Origin: Streptomyces sp. NBC_00353
Lineage (GTDB): Bacteria; Actinomycetota; Actinomycetes; Streptomycetales; Streptomycetaceae
DNA: 64,000 nt
Reading direction: 5' to 3'
NCBI RefSeq assembly: GCF_036108815.1
Contig: NZ_CP107985.1
Span: 2,852,001 to 2,916,000, forward strand
Numbering within the stretch: position 1 is the stretch's first letter; the number at the start of each line of letters is the position of its first letter. The notes beneath the pieces were generated by a model, which was not told the DNA's origin, searched no databases, and saw only the letters and a program-made list of their open reading frames with translations. Of the stretch, positions 40,811 to 50,106 are shown in pieces. Both the position numbers and the translations under genes were made by a program.

Positions 40811-41140
40811 TCACTCACCGCGGGGCGTGAGCTCCGCCATCAGGGACCAACCGTCGCCCGGGACCTCGACGTTGATGATCTCCGGGGTCCGGGCGACGAG
40901 GTCCGCCATCCCTTCCATCGCCGCCGCGAAGTGCTCGGACTTCACATGCGCCTCACCCGCTTCCGGGGACGCGAAGGCCTCCAGGAGCACGAACTGGTCC
41001 GGATTCTCGACGCTGTACGACCACTCGAAGAACAGATTGCCCGGTTCCTGACGAGTGGCGAGGGTGAAGGGCTCGACGGCCGGAAGCCAGTTGTCGCGCT
41101 CGGCGCTGCGGACGGTGAACTTGACGGCGATGAAGATCAT
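40811..41140 (-). CDS. putative quinol monooxygenase (ABM domain)
   Basis: 109 residues of the antibiotic-biosynthesis-monooxygenase ferredoxin-like fold: MIFIAVKFTVRSAERDNWLP, FTLATRQEPGNLFFEWSYSV, DQFVLLEAFASPEAGEAHVK, HFAAAMEGMADLVARTPEII. These cofactor-free dimers oxidise quinols or act as sensors. ATG 41140 fits the fold better than upstream starts at 41215. Confidence 0.85.
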   Translation of the reverse strand: MIFIAVKFTVRSAERDNWLPAVEPFTLATRQEPGNLFFEWSYSVENPDQFVLLEAFASPEAGEAHVKSEHFAAAMEGMADLVARTPEIINVEVPGDGWSLMAELTPRGE

Positions 41141-41246
41141 GGCGACTCGACTCCTGCTCGGGACATGCGATCCGCCCAGAGTCCCATAGGCCCTGGATCG
41201 GAACGCATCGGGCACACCAGGAAGGAGCCGGAGTCACCCGTCCTCG

Positions 41247-42377
41247 TCAGCCGCCCAGCTCGCGGTGGCGGGCGGCAAGTCGCGTCGCGCCCTCCGCCGT
41301 CAGTGAGCCGAACAGCCGCAGCCGCGAGATGCCGCCGTCCGGGTAGATGTCGATCCGGACATGGGTGGCCCGTACCGCCTCCGGCAGGACGAAGCAGTGG
41401 TTCGTGTCGGGCTGCAGCCGGGTCCGGGGCAGGAGCTCGACCCAGTCCCCGCCGTCCCCGTCGCCGCTCTCCCCGTCCCGCACCGAAAGGCTCGCCCAGC
41501 CGGCCGAGTTGCCCTTGAGGTACGCGGTATCGATCTCGACGGCCCGGATCTCCGACTGCTCGGCGAGCCGGTAGCGGATCCAGTCGTTGCCCTTGTCGCG
41601 CCGACGGCGCGTCTCCCAGCCGTCGTCCATCTGCCGGGAGCGGCCGGGCTGGATCGTGTTGGTGGCCGGGGAGTAGAAGCGGTCGGAGGCGTCCTCGACC
41701 TGACCGCCGTTCTCCAGCGCCACGAGGTCGAAGGTGGACAGTGCGGCCAGCCAGGCGGGGTCCGGGACGACCTCTCCGTAAACCCGGAGACGGGCGATCC
41801 CGCCGTCGGGGTGCTGGTTGACCCGCAGATGGGTGACGCGCTGTTCGACGTCGATCGCGAAACCGTTGGCCGCGTGGCCGCCAACGGCCGTACGGGGTAC
41901 GAGCGTTGTCCACTTCACGTCCGGCGCGAGGAGCTCCTCGGGCGACGGGGAGCCGGGGACGGAGGCCGCCTCGACGGAGACGGCCTGCGGGTAGTTGCCG
42001 CGGAAGTGGGCGGTGTCGACGACGATGCCGCGTACGAGGCCGGGCGCGCCGAGCCGCACCAACGCCCAGTCGTGGTCCTCGTCCGTGGGGTGCGGCTGCG
42101 CGGCGCCGGCGCCACGGCGGCGGCGCGTCTCCCAGCCGTCCATGATCTTGCCCTTGTGCCCGAAGTGCTCCGGGTCGAACTCGGCGGGCCCGGGCTTCAG
42201 CAGGTTCTCGCGCTCGGCGAAGAACTCGTCGTTGGCGGCGATCACGCCCGCGCCGAGCCGCCGGTCGGCGAGGTCGACGAGATGGGTGAAGGGGAAGTCG
42301 GCGGTGCGGTAGTCGGCGTACGGGTCGCCGCCGCCGTACGGGTCGGCGTCGCCGGTGAAGTGCGCTGTCGCCGTCAT
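41247..42377 (-). CDS. alc: allantoicase
   Basis: 376 residues, two tandem allantoicase jelly-roll repeats: the first with FPFTHLVDLADRRLGAGVIA, NDEFFAERENLLKPGPAEFD, KIMDGWETRRRRGAGAAQPH; the second repeating FDLVALENGGQVEDASDRFY and QMDDGWETRRRRDKGNDWIR. It hydrolyses allantoate to ureidoglycolate and urea. Its ATG is 2 bp after the allantoinase stop, so both are co-expressed. Presumed AllR target through the operator at 43.77 kb. Confidence 0.95.
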   Translation of the reverse strand: MTATAHFTGDADPYGGGDPYADYRTADFPFTHLVDLADRRLGAGVIAANDEFFAERENLLKPGPAEFDPEHFGHKGKIMDGWETRRRRGAGAAQPHPTDEDHDWALVRLGAPGLVRGIVVDTAHFRGNYPQAVSVEAASVPGSPSPEELLAPDVKWTTLVPRTAVGGHAANGFAIDVEQRVTHLRVNQHPDGGIARLRVYGEVVPDPAWLAALSTFDLVALENGGQVEDASDRFYSPATNTIQPGRSRQMDDGWETRRRRDKGNDWIRYRLAEQSEIRAVEIDTAYLKGNSAGWASLSVRDGESGDGDGGDWVELLPRTRLQPDTNHCFVLPEAVRATHVRIDIYPDGGISRLRLFGSLTAEGATRLAARHRELGG

Positions 42378-42379
42378 GG

Positions 42380-43723
42380 TCAGTGGTTCCTTTCGAGCAG
42401 GCGGCCGGTGGGTTCGGTGAGGACGCCGGCCGCCGCGATCCGCCGGCCGCGCAGCCAGGTCGACTTCACCACGCCGTGCAGGGTCCGTCCCGCGTAGGCG
42501 GTGACCTGGTTGCGGTGGAACAGCTCGGCCGGGTCGACGGTGAAGGTCTCGTCGGGGGTGAGGACCGCGAAGTCGGCGTCCCGGCCGGCCTCGATGGCGC
42601 CCTTGCGGGTCAGCCCGGCCAGCGCGGCAGGGGCGGCGGACATCCAGCGCGCCACGTCGTCGAGCGAGTGGCCGCGCCGGCGCGCCTCGGTCCAGATGGC
42701 GGGCAGGCCGAGCTGGAGGGAGGAGATGCCGCCCCAGGCGGAGGCGAAGTCCGGCGTCTTGAGGTCGGTGGTGCAGGGCGAGTGGTCGGAGACGATGCAG
42801 TCGATCGTGCCGTCGGCGAGCCCGTCCCAGAGCGCGTCCTGGTTGGCGGCCTCACGGATCGGCGGACAGCACTTGAACTCTGTTGCACCATCCGGGACTT
42901 CCTCGGCGGTGAGAGTGAGGAAGTGCGGGCAGGACTCGACGGTGACCCGCACGCCGTCGCGCTTGGCGGCCGCGATGAGCGGCAGGGCGTCGCCGGACGA
43001 CAGATGCAGGACATGGACGCGCGCGTTCAGCCGCCTGGCGTGGGCGATGAGGCCCTCGATGGCGGTGTTCTCGGCGTCACGCGGCCGGGAGGCCAGGAAG
43101 TCGGCGTACGCGGGTCCGCTGCGCTGCGGCGCGGCCGCCAGATGGCGCGGGTCCTCGGCGTGCACGATCAGCAGCCCGCCGAAGCCGGCGATCTCGGCCA
43201 TGGAGCGGGCCAGCTGCTCCTGGTCGAGCTCGGGAAACTCCTCGACCCCGGAGGGCGACAGGAAGCACTTGAAGCCGAAGACGCCGGCCTCGTACAGCGG
43301 CCGCAGATCCTTGACGTTGGCCGGGACGGCACCGCCCCAGAAGCCGGTGTCGACGTGCGCCTTGGTGGCCGCCACCTGCCGCTTGGTCCGCAGATGGTCG
43401 ACGGTGGTGGTCGGCGGGAGGGAATTGAGCGGCATGTCGAGCAGGGTCGTGATGCCGCCCGCCGCGGCTGCGCGGGTGGCGGTCCAGAAGCCTTCCCACT
43501 CGGTGCGGCCGGGATCGTTCACATGGACATGGGTGTCGACGAGGCCGGGCAGCAGGACGTCGTCGCCGAAGTCCTCCAGCCGGGCCCCGGCCGGCACCTC
43601 GGTGTCGTACGCCAGGACGGCGTCGATCGTCCCGCCGACGACCGCCACCGCTGCAGGGCGCGTCCCCTCGGGGGTGACGACGCGCGTCGAGCGCAGTACC
43701 AGGTTCACGTCCGCACCGGACAC
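42380..43723 (-). CDS. allB: allantoinase
   Basis: 447 residues of the cyclic amidohydrolase family: LPGLVDTHVHVNDPGRTEWEG with the HxH metal site, FGFKCFLSPSGVEEFPELD with the carbamylated-Lys position, LLIVHAEDP, RVHVLHLSSGDALPLI and a late DHSPCTTDLK. It opens the allantoin ring to allantoate. Divergent from the allR gene over 352 bp that hold a 17-bp inverted repeat. Confidence 0.95.
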   Translation of the reverse strand: MSGADVNLVLRSTRVVTPEGTRPAAVAVVGGTIDAVLAYDTEVPAGARLEDFGDDVLLPGLVDTHVHVNDPGRTEWEGFWTATRAAAAGGITTLLDMPLNSLPPTTTVDHLRTKRQVAATKAHVDTGFWGGAVPANVKDLRPLYEAGVFGFKCFLSPSGVEEFPELDQEQLARSMAEIAGFGGLLIVHAEDPRHLAAAPQRSGPAYADFLASRPRDAENTAIEGLIAHARRLNARVHVLHLSSGDALPLIAAAKRDGVRVTVESCPHFLTLTAEEVPDGATEFKCCPPIREAANQDALWDGLADGTIDCIVSDHSPCTTDLKTPDFASAWGGISSLQLGLPAIWTEARRRGHSLDDVARWMSAAPAALAGLTRKGAIEAGRDADFAVLTPDETFTVDPAELFHRNQVTAYAGRTLHGVVKSTWLRGRRIAAAGVLTEPTGRLLERNH

Positions 43724-43772
43724 CCGTGCTCCTCACTTCCGGCCTCTCGGCGGCCTGAAGCCGCCGAAGAAA

Positions 43773-43789
43773 TTCAACGAACTGTTGAA
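43773..43789. promoter_or_regulatory. candidate AllR operator, allB/allR intergenic
   Basis: TTCAAC-gaact-GTTGAA, perfect 6-5-6 inverted repeat 49 bp upstream of the allantoinase start. Similar elements lie upstream of malate synthase (46213) and the uric-acid genes (60663). Confidence 0.6.
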
Positions 43790-44075
43790 GGAGTGTTCAC
43801 CTGGGATTCCAGCCCGTCAAGACCCCACCTTCCCCGCCGGACGGCAAGCCGACCACTCACATGGGCCAATGGAGATTTCCACGAAGTAAAAGAGCAATTT
43901 CGGAGAGCGGAACGTAACATGGGCCAGGTACGGCTTCGCAGAACCGTCCCGTGGATCGCGGACACCCGGACAAACAGGCCCTGACCGGCCAGGACGCCGT
44001 GCCGGAGCAGTGGGCCGATCGGGAACCTCCCGGTAGGCTGCTGCCTTGCCCTTCCGCCTCGAAAGGACCGTTGAC

Positions 44076-44876
44076 GTGCCGCCGTCCCACGCCAGCACAT
44101 CCGACTCCAAGCCCGCCGGTTCCAGCGGCGGCGTGCAGTCACTTGAGCGCGCTTTCGATCTGCTGGAGCGGATGGCCGACGCCGGGGGCGAGGTCGGGCT
44201 GAGCGAACTCTCCGCGAGCAGCGGACTCCCGCTGCCCACCATTCACCGGCTGATGCGCACGCTGGTCGTCTGCGGCTACGTGCGCCAGCAGCCCAACCGG
44301 CGCTATGCCCTCGGCCCGCGCCTGATCCGGCTCGGCGAGTCCGCGTCCCGGCTGCTCGGGACCTGGGCCCGACCGTATCTGGCGCGACTGGTCGAGGAGA
44401 CCGGCGAGACCGCGAACATGGCGCTGCTCGACGGCGACGAGGTCGTGTACGTCGCACAGGTGCCGTCGAAGCACTCGATGCGGATGTTCACCGAGGTGGG
44501 CCGGCGGGTCCTCCCCCACTCCACGGGGGTGGGCAAGGCGCTCCTCGCGCACACCCCGCCGGACGAGGTACGGGCGCTGCTGGCCCGCACCGGAATGCCG
44601 GCCGCCACCGAGAAGACGATCACCACCCCGGACGGCTTCCTGGACGCGCTGGACCAGGTCCGCCGCGCGGGATACGCGGTGGACGACAACGAGCAGGAGA
44701 TAGGGGTCCGCTGCCTGGCGGTCTCCGTACCGAACTCCCCCACCTCTGCCGCGATCTCCATCTCGGGCCCGGCCGGACGGGTCACGGAGGCGGCGACGGA
44801 GCGGATCGTGCCGATCCTGCAGCAGGTCGCGAAGGAGCTGTCGCAGGCGCTGGCCAGCAGCGGCCCCACCGGCTGA
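44076..44876 (+). CDS. allR: IclR-family regulator, AllR type
   Basis: 266 residues. N-terminal winged helix (QSLERAFDLLERMADAGGEV, LSELSASSGLPLPTIHRLMR) and IclR effector domain (NMALLDGDEVVYVAQVPSKH, VGKALLAHTPPDEVRALLAR, GYAVDDNEQEIGVRCLAVSV). In Streptomyces coelicolor the allantoin genes and a malate synthase are under an AllR repressor released by glyoxylate-type ligands (established knowledge). Gene order here, allB-alc divergent from the regulator and then malate synthase, matches that locus. GTG 44076 with AAAGGA upstream. Confidence 0.9.
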   Translation: MPPSHASTSDSKPAGSSGGVQSLERAFDLLERMADAGGEVGLSELSASSGLPLPTIHRLMRTLVVCGYVRQQPNRRYALGPRLIRLGESASRLLGTWARPYLARLVEETGETANMALLDGDEVVYVAQVPSKHSMRMFTEVGRRVLPHSTGVGKALLAHTPPDEVRALLARTGMPAATEKTITTPDGFLDALDQVRRAGYAVDDNEQEIGVRCLAVSVPNSPTSAAISISGPAGRVTEAATERIVPILQQVAKELSQALASSGPTG

Positions 44877-44965
44877 GGCAGCTCGGACGTGACTGTGCCC
44901 ACCGGGCAGGGACCCGACGGGCACAGTCGTGTTCGCGGGCGACCGCCGCGCCCCCTTGCGTCCCG

Positions 44966-45280
44966 TCAGCGGCGCGGCGGCTCGCCGAAGAGGTCCACGG
45001 CGACACGTACGTCCCTGAGTGCGGATGTCAATGCGCTCACCGAGCCGATCGCCCCCGCGATCAGCAGCAGTGAGCGGCGCAATCGCCGGATCTCCGGCAC
45101 ACCGGTGACGGCCATGGCGTCCAGTGCGGCCAGTTCGTCCTCGGCGATCCCCCGGTCGGGGAACTCCGCAGGATGCCCGGCCAGCTCACGACGGAGCCGG
45201 GAGACCGCCGTACGCAACTCCGTCACCCTTGGGTCCTCGCCACTGCTGGTCACCCGCGTCTGCCCCACGCTTCGCAACAA
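44966..45280 (-). CDS. DUF5955 family protein
   Basis: 104 residues from a TTG at 45280 (GGGGGAG just upstream). VTELRTAVSRLRRELAGHPA, EDELAALDAMAVTGVPEIRR, SLLLIAGAIGSVSALTSALR, VRVAVDLFGEPPRR: a small helical protein I recognise as the Streptomyces-conserved DUF5955 family. Function unknown. The longer frame to 45340 adds non-conserved residues. Confidence 0.75.
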   Translation of the reverse strand: MLRSVGQTRVTSSGEDPRVTELRTAVSRLRRELAGHPAEFPDRGIAEDELAALDAMAVTGVPEIRRLRRSLLLIAGAIGSVSALTSALRDVRVAVDLFGEPPRR

Positions 45281-45483
45281 AGCACTCCCCCTCGCACATC
45301 CTTGTGCCGGTGTTTCGACCACGTCCCGAGCCGTGGTCAAGTGCCCGGGGGTGTGCGCAAGTTAACGCCATGACAGGTGCCGCGCGCCACTCCACGGTCA
45401 GAAATCAGGGTGACCACCGGGGGACGCAGCGTACTGGCCGGTCCGGTAGGAAATCACCGGTGCGGTGAGGTATTCAGGGCCTC

Positions 45484-46143
45484 ATGGCTCATACACCCCA
45501 CACCCTGTCCACTTCCGGCGCTCCGCAACCGTCCCGTCCCTCCGACGGGGGACAGCAGCCGGTGATCGCCGGTCTGCTGCTCGCCGCGGGCGGCGGCCGC
45601 CGCCTCGGCGGCCGGCCGAAAGCCCTGCTGGAACACCGCGGCCGGCCGCTCGTCGAACATGCGCTGCGCGCGCTGCGGAACGGCGGCTGCGACCCCGTCC
45701 ATGTGGTGCTCGGCGCCGCGGCGGAGACGGTGCGGGCACGGGCCGACCTCTCCGGCTGCACGGTGACCGTCAATGCGCAGTGGCCGGAAGGCATGGGTTC
45801 GTCACTGCGGGCGGGTCTGGGCGCACTCGCCGGCACGGGAGCGGATGCGGCACTCGTCCTGCTCGTGGACCAGCCGGGCATCGGCGCTCAGGCGGTGGCA
45901 CGGGTGCGGTCGGCGTACCGCTCCCGGCTGAGCCTGGCGGCGGCCTCGTACGAGGGGGAACGCGGTCATCCGGTGCTGTTCGGGGCCGAACGGTGGGCTG
46001 ATGTCGCGGCGGGCGCGGTGGGCGACCAGGGCGCCCGGACGTACCTGCGGGCGCACCGCGATGCGATCACGCTCGTCGAGTGTTCCGATGTGGCGGAGGC
46101 GTACGACATCGACACGGCGGAGGATCTGACGCACCTTGAATGA
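45484..46143 (+). CDS. MobA-like nucleotidyltransferase (molybdenum cofactor type)
   Basis: 219 residues, NTP_transf_3 fold: VIAGLLLAAGGGRRLGGRPK with the LAAGxxxR(x)G(x)xK nucleotide motif, VVLGAAAETVRARAD, ALVLLVDQPGIGAQAVARVR and GHPVLFGAERW. The family makes the cytidine/guanosine dinucleotide form of the molybdenum cofactor used by xanthine dehydrogenase-type enzymes. Its place in a purine locus fits, although the dehydrogenase itself is not in the window. Confidence 0.85.
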   Translation: MAHTPHTLSTSGAPQPSRPSDGGQQPVIAGLLLAAGGGRRLGGRPKALLEHRGRPLVEHALRALRNGGCDPVHVVLGAAAETVRARADLSGCTVTVNAQWPEGMGSSLRAGLGALAGTGADAALVLLVDQPGIGAQAVARVRSAYRSRLSLAAASYEGERGHPVLFGAERWADVAAGAVGDQGARTYLRAHRDAITLVECSDVAEAYDIDTAEDLTHLE

Positions 46144-46212
46144 ACGGGTTGTGCGCGCACTGGCACGCTGCGCCAGCCCCGCCTCACTTCTGTCGACCCG
46201 GAGAATCTCGAC

Positions 46213-46229
46213 ATCAACAAACCATTGAA
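46213..46229. promoter_or_regulatory. candidate AllR operator upstream of malate synthase
   Basis: ATCAAC-aaacc-ATTGAA, same 6-5-6 geometry as the allB/allR element, 160 bp before the malate synthase start. Confidence 0.5.
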
Positions 46230-46389
46230 CTTCCACTATGAGGAAACTACTATCCACTGGTCAGAAGCGCTCTGTATCCCAGACGGCGCCCACGGCCACA
46301 TTCCGGAGCCCTGGCACGCCGTGCCATTTCTGGCGACCCGGCGGCCGTAGAGGCGCCGCCCGCACCGCCCGCTGAAGGAGTGACAGCTC

Positions 46390-48009
46390 ATGTCCGCACC
46401 AGCGCCGTCCCCGCTGGCCATCGTCGATGCCGAGCCCCTGCCCCGGCAGGATGAGGTCCTGACCGACGCGGCCCTCGCGTTCGTGGCCGAGCTGCACCGG
46501 CAGTTCACGCCCCGCCGTGACGAGCTGCTCGCCCGCCGCGGGGAGCGCCGCGCCGAGATCGCCCGCACCTCCACGCTGGACTTCCTGCCCGAGACGGCGG
46601 CGATCCGCGCGGACGACTCCTGGAAGGTCGCGCCGGCCCCGGCCGCGCTGAACGACCGCCGGGTGGAGATCACCGGTCCGACCGACCGCAAGATGACCAT
46701 CAACGCCCTGAACTCGGGCGCCAAGGTCTGGCTCGCCGACTTCGAGGACGCGTCCGCCCCCACGTGGGAGAACGTCATCCTCGGCCAGCTCAATCTGATC
46801 GACGCCTACGAGCGCCGCATCGACTTCACCGACCCCACGTCGGGCAAGTCCTACGCACTGAAGCCCGCCGACGAACTCGCCACGGTGGTCACCCGTCCCC
46901 GCGGCTGGCACCTGAATGAGCGTCACATCCAGCTCGACGGCACCCCGGTGCCGGGTGCGCTGGTCGACTTCGGGCTCTACTTCTTCCACAACGCCCAGCG
47001 TCTGATCGACCTCGGCAAGGGCCCGTACTTCTACCTCCCGAAGACGGAGTCGCACCTGGAGGCCCGCCTCTGGAACGACATCTTCGTCTTCGCCCAGGAC
47101 TACGTCGGCATCCCGCAGGGCACCGTCCGCGCGACCGTCCTGATCGAGACGATCACCGCCGCGTACGAGATGGAGGAAATCCTTTACGAGCTCCGCGACC
47201 ATGCCTCCGGGCTGAACGCGGGCCGCTGGGACTACCTCTTCTCCATCGTCAAGAACTTCCGCGACGGCGGCTCGAAGTTCGTCCTGCCGGACCGCAACGC
47301 GGTGACGATGACCGCCCCGTTCATGCGCGCGTACACCGAACTCCTCGTCCGCACCTGCCACAAGCGCGGCGCACACGCGATCGGCGGCATGGCGGCGTTC
47401 ATCCCGTCGCGCCGTGACGCCGAGGTCAACAAGGTCGCCTTCGAGAAGGTCAAGGCGGACAAGGACCGCGAGGCGAACGACGGCTTCGACGGCTCCTGGG
47501 TCGCCCACCCGGATCTCGTCCCGATCGCCATGGCCTCGTTCGACGCGGTCCTCGGCGAGAAGCCGAACCAGAAGGAACGCCTGCGCGAGGAGGTCTCCGT
47601 GGCGGCGGGCGACCTGATCGCGATCGACACCCTGGACGCCAAGCCCACGTACGACGGCCTGCGCAACGCCGTTGCGGTCGGCATCCGCTACATCGAGGCG
47701 TGGCTGCGCGGCATGGGCGCGGTCGCCATCTTCAACCTGATGGAGGACGCCGCCACCGCGGAGATCTCCCGCTCGCAGATCTGGCAGTGGATCAACGCGG
47801 ACGTGGTCTTCGAGAACGGCGCACACGCCACGGCCGACCTGGCCCGCAAGGTCGCGGCCGAGGAACTCGCCGCGATCCGGGCGGAGGTCGGCGAGGAGGC
47901 GTTCGCGTCCGGCAAGTGGCAGCAGGCCCACGACCTGCTGCTCCAGGTGTCGCTGGACCAGGACTACGCGGACTTCCTGACGCTGCCTGCGTACGAGCAA
48001 CTGGTCTGA
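46390..48009 (+). CDS. aceB: malate synthase A
   Basis: 539 residues, full-length malate synthase A: NDRRVEITGPTDRKMTINAL, GAKVWLADFEDASAPTWENV, VTRPRGWHLNERHIQLDG (catalytic Arg), FYLPKTESHLEARLWNDIFV, VLIETITAAYEMEEILYELR, GRWDYLFSIVKNFRD (catalytic Asp region), FDGSWVAHPDLV. It condenses glyoxylate from ureide breakdown with acetyl-CoA to malate. ATG 46390 with GAAGGAG 9 nt upstream. Presumed AllR target. Confidence 0.96.
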   Translation: MSAPAPSPLAIVDAEPLPRQDEVLTDAALAFVAELHRQFTPRRDELLARRGERRAEIARTSTLDFLPETAAIRADDSWKVAPAPAALNDRRVEITGPTDRKMTINALNSGAKVWLADFEDASAPTWENVILGQLNLIDAYERRIDFTDPTSGKSYALKPADELATVVTRPRGWHLNERHIQLDGTPVPGALVDFGLYFFHNAQRLIDLGKGPYFYLPKTESHLEARLWNDIFVFAQDYVGIPQGTVRATVLIETITAAYEMEEILYELRDHASGLNAGRWDYLFSIVKNFRDGGSKFVLPDRNAVTMTAPFMRAYTELLVRTCHKRGAHAIGGMAAFIPSRRDAEVNKVAFEKVKADKDREANDGFDGSWVAHPDLVPIAMASFDAVLGEKPNQKERLREEVSVAAGDLIAIDTLDAKPTYDGLRNAVAVGIRYIEAWLRGMGAVAIFNLMEDAATAEISRSQIWQWINADVVFENGAHATADLARKVAAEELAAIRAEVGEEAFASGKWQQAHDLLLQVSLDQDYADFLTLPAYEQLV

Positions 48010-48227
48010 GTCCGGTCCGATCCCGTAACACCTCGCGCCCCCGGTACCGCACAGCACCGGGGGCGCGGTTGCGTGCGGCCCCGTCACCGAGTGCCCAGGA
48101 ACTGTTCCCCGCCCGGTACGCCTCCGCGTATCGCGCAGGAACGCGGCCTCGGCGACGACCGCCGAGCGCATCTCCGACCGGTACGGTGCGACTCCCCGCA
48201 CGCCGTGCCTGTCGGCACGATCTCCCG

Positions 48228-49208
48228 TCAGTCGCCGAGGACGACCGTGCGCCGGGCGGAGAAGTCGCCCCACTTCCCGTCCGGCATTTTGGCGCGGATC
48301 TTCATCGAGTAGCGGGTCCCGCGGGGGTCACCGACGGTGAGCCGGTAGTTCGCCCGGCCCGTCGGCGGCTTGCCGCCCCACACGATCGTGGTGGTGAGCC
48401 GGCCGTCGAGGAAGAGCTGGTACGCGGGGATCTCACCTCCGGTGTCGGGCTGCTTCCAGTCCAGGTCGATCGCGTACTCCTTGCCCTGGGCCCTGGTCGT
48501 GATCCGTAGATCGGTGGGGGCGGTACTGGCCGGCGCGCCCGGGGCGGAGGGCGTGGTGAGGTCAAGGGCGTTGCTGTCCGGCGAGGACGTGTCGGCGGCG
48601 TCCCGGGCCCGGACCGTGAAGGTGTAGGCGGTGCCCGGGCGCAGTCCGGTCAGACGTGCCGTGGTCCGCGTGCCGGGCACGCTGTGGATGCGGGAGTCCT
48701 CCTGGTAGATGTCGTACGAGGTGACGCCCACGTCGTCCGTCGAGCCGCCCCAGGACAGGGTTGCCGCCCGGCTGCCGTCCGCCCTGCCGCGCAGCCCGAC
48801 CGGGCGGGTCGGCGGCTCGTGGTCGGCGGGTGTCGGCGCGGGTGTGGTGACGGCGACGGCCCGGCTCGGCGCGGAGAGGTTCCCGGCGGCGTCCCGGGCC
48901 CGGACGGTGAAGGTGTAGGCGGTGGAGGGGGTCAGCCCGTCGATGTCGATCATCTGCCGGGCCGCCGTGACGGACTTGACCCGCGTGCCCTTGCGGTACA
49001 CCTGGTAGCCGGTGATCGCCTTGTTGTCGGAGGCCGGGTCCCACATGACGTGGACGGAGGTGGCGCTGCTCGCCTGCGCAGTCACCCCGCCCGGGGCGGT
49101 CGGTTTCTGCGTGTCGGCGGCGTCGACGGTGTCGCCGCAAGCGGTGAGCGTGACGAGGAGCAGGGCGGCGGAGGTGGCCAACGCGGCGTGTGCGTGGGGG
49201 CGTTGCAC
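48228..49208 (-). CDS. fibronectin type III lipoprotein
   Basis: 326 residues. Lipoprotein signal LATSAALLLVTLTACGDTVD with lipobox LTAC, then two clear fibronectin III modules (PTAPGGVTAQASSATSVHVMWD; PTRPVGLRGRADGSRAATLSWGG, each with TAYTFTVRARDAAGN-type ends) and a third, more divergent module before a C-terminal RTVVLGD. Surface-anchored, possibly carbohydrate- or protein-binding. GTG 49208 has GGAAGG 7-8 nt upstream. The upstream frame extension to 49451 is not protein-like. Confidence 0.85.
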   Translation of the reverse strand: MQRPHAHAALATSAALLLVTLTACGDTVDAADTQKPTAPGGVTAQASSATSVHVMWDPASDNKAITGYQVYRKGTRVKSVTAARQMIDIDGLTPSTAYTFTVRARDAAGNLSAPSRAVAVTTPAPTPADHEPPTRPVGLRGRADGSRAATLSWGGSTDDVGVTSYDIYQEDSRIHSVPGTRTTARLTGLRPGTAYTFTVRARDAADTSSPDSNALDLTTPSAPGAPASTAPTDLRITTRAQGKEYAIDLDWKQPDTGGEIPAYQLFLDGRLTTTIVWGGKPPTGRANYRLTVGDPRGTRYSMKIRAKMPDGKWGDFSARRTVVLGD

Positions 49209-49365
49209 GGTTTTGCCTTCCGTCCGGCAGCAATGGTCTGGACCTGTATGCCACGACCGGCGGGTCCCGGACAAGAGCGTGGAGCGGTGCCTTCCGCAAT
49301 ATTCCGGTCTGCGCTGCGGATACGTTGGGCGCAGAGCGATGAGTTCGGACCGCCACGGCGGTCTG

Positions 49366-49977
49366 ATGGATATGGATACACAGAACGGAACGACGCCCAC
49401 ACTCGATCTCGAACCTGCGGCACGGCAGATCGCCGGACTGCTCGACGGCATCGAGGACCGCTCGCTGACCGACCCGACGCCCTGCCCCGACTATGCGGTA
49501 CGGGAACTGCTCGCCCACCTGGTCGGGCTGACCACGGCCTTCCGCGAAGCGGGCCGCAAGAACCTCGGACCGACGACCGACACCTCTCCGGACGCCGCGC
49601 TCCCGGTCCTGCCGGAAGGCTGGCGCGCGACACTGCCGCCCCTGCTGGACGAGCTGGTGGCCGCCTGGCGCGACCCCGCCGCCCGGCAGGGAATGACCAG
49701 GGCCGGTGGCGTGGATCTGCCGGGCGAGGTGGCCGCGATGGTCGCTCTGAACGAGCTGGTGATCCACGGCTGGGACCTGGCCCGGTCGACCGGCCAGAAG
49801 TACGAGGCGGACGAGGCGAGCCTGCGGGTCTCCCTGGCCCTGATGACGCCGAACGACGACAGCCCTCGGCTGGGACAGCCCTTCGGGCCGCCGGTCCCAG
49901 TAGCGGCGGACGCGCCCCTCGTCGACCGGGCGGTCGCGATGAGCGGCCGGCGCCCGGACTGGCAGCCGGGCGACTGA
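49366..49977 (+). CDS. TIGR03086 / maleylpyruvate isomerase-N type metal-binding protein
   Basis: 203 residues: LEPAARQIAGLLDGIEDRSL, DPTPCPDYAVRELLAHLVGL (the conserved PxPxYxVxELxxHL metal-site helix), and NELVIHGWDLARSTGQKYEA with the downstream HGWDLA motif. Both His-bearing motifs of the DinB-like fold are present. Many actinobacterial members are mycothiol-related; the exact reaction is unknown. ATG 49366 chosen; 49339 and 49372 are also possible. Confidence 0.8.
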   Translation: MDMDTQNGTTPTLDLEPAARQIAGLLDGIEDRSLTDPTPCPDYAVRELLAHLVGLTTAFREAGRKNLGPTTDTSPDAALPVLPEGWRATLPPLLDELVAAWRDPAARQGMTRAGGVDLPGEVAAMVALNELVIHGWDLARSTGQKYEADEASLRVSLALMTPNDDSPRLGQPFGPPVPVAADAPLVDRAVAMSGRRPDWQPGD

Positions 49978-50106
49978 CGCGTCCGGCGTCGGCCGGCTCA
50001 TGGCCCGCTCCCGCCCTCGGCGGATCCGGCGGACGGCTCATGACATCCCTCGACACCACGCCGGCCTGCCGCGCTGCCGCTGGTGCGGCACGCGCGGTCG
50101 GTGAGA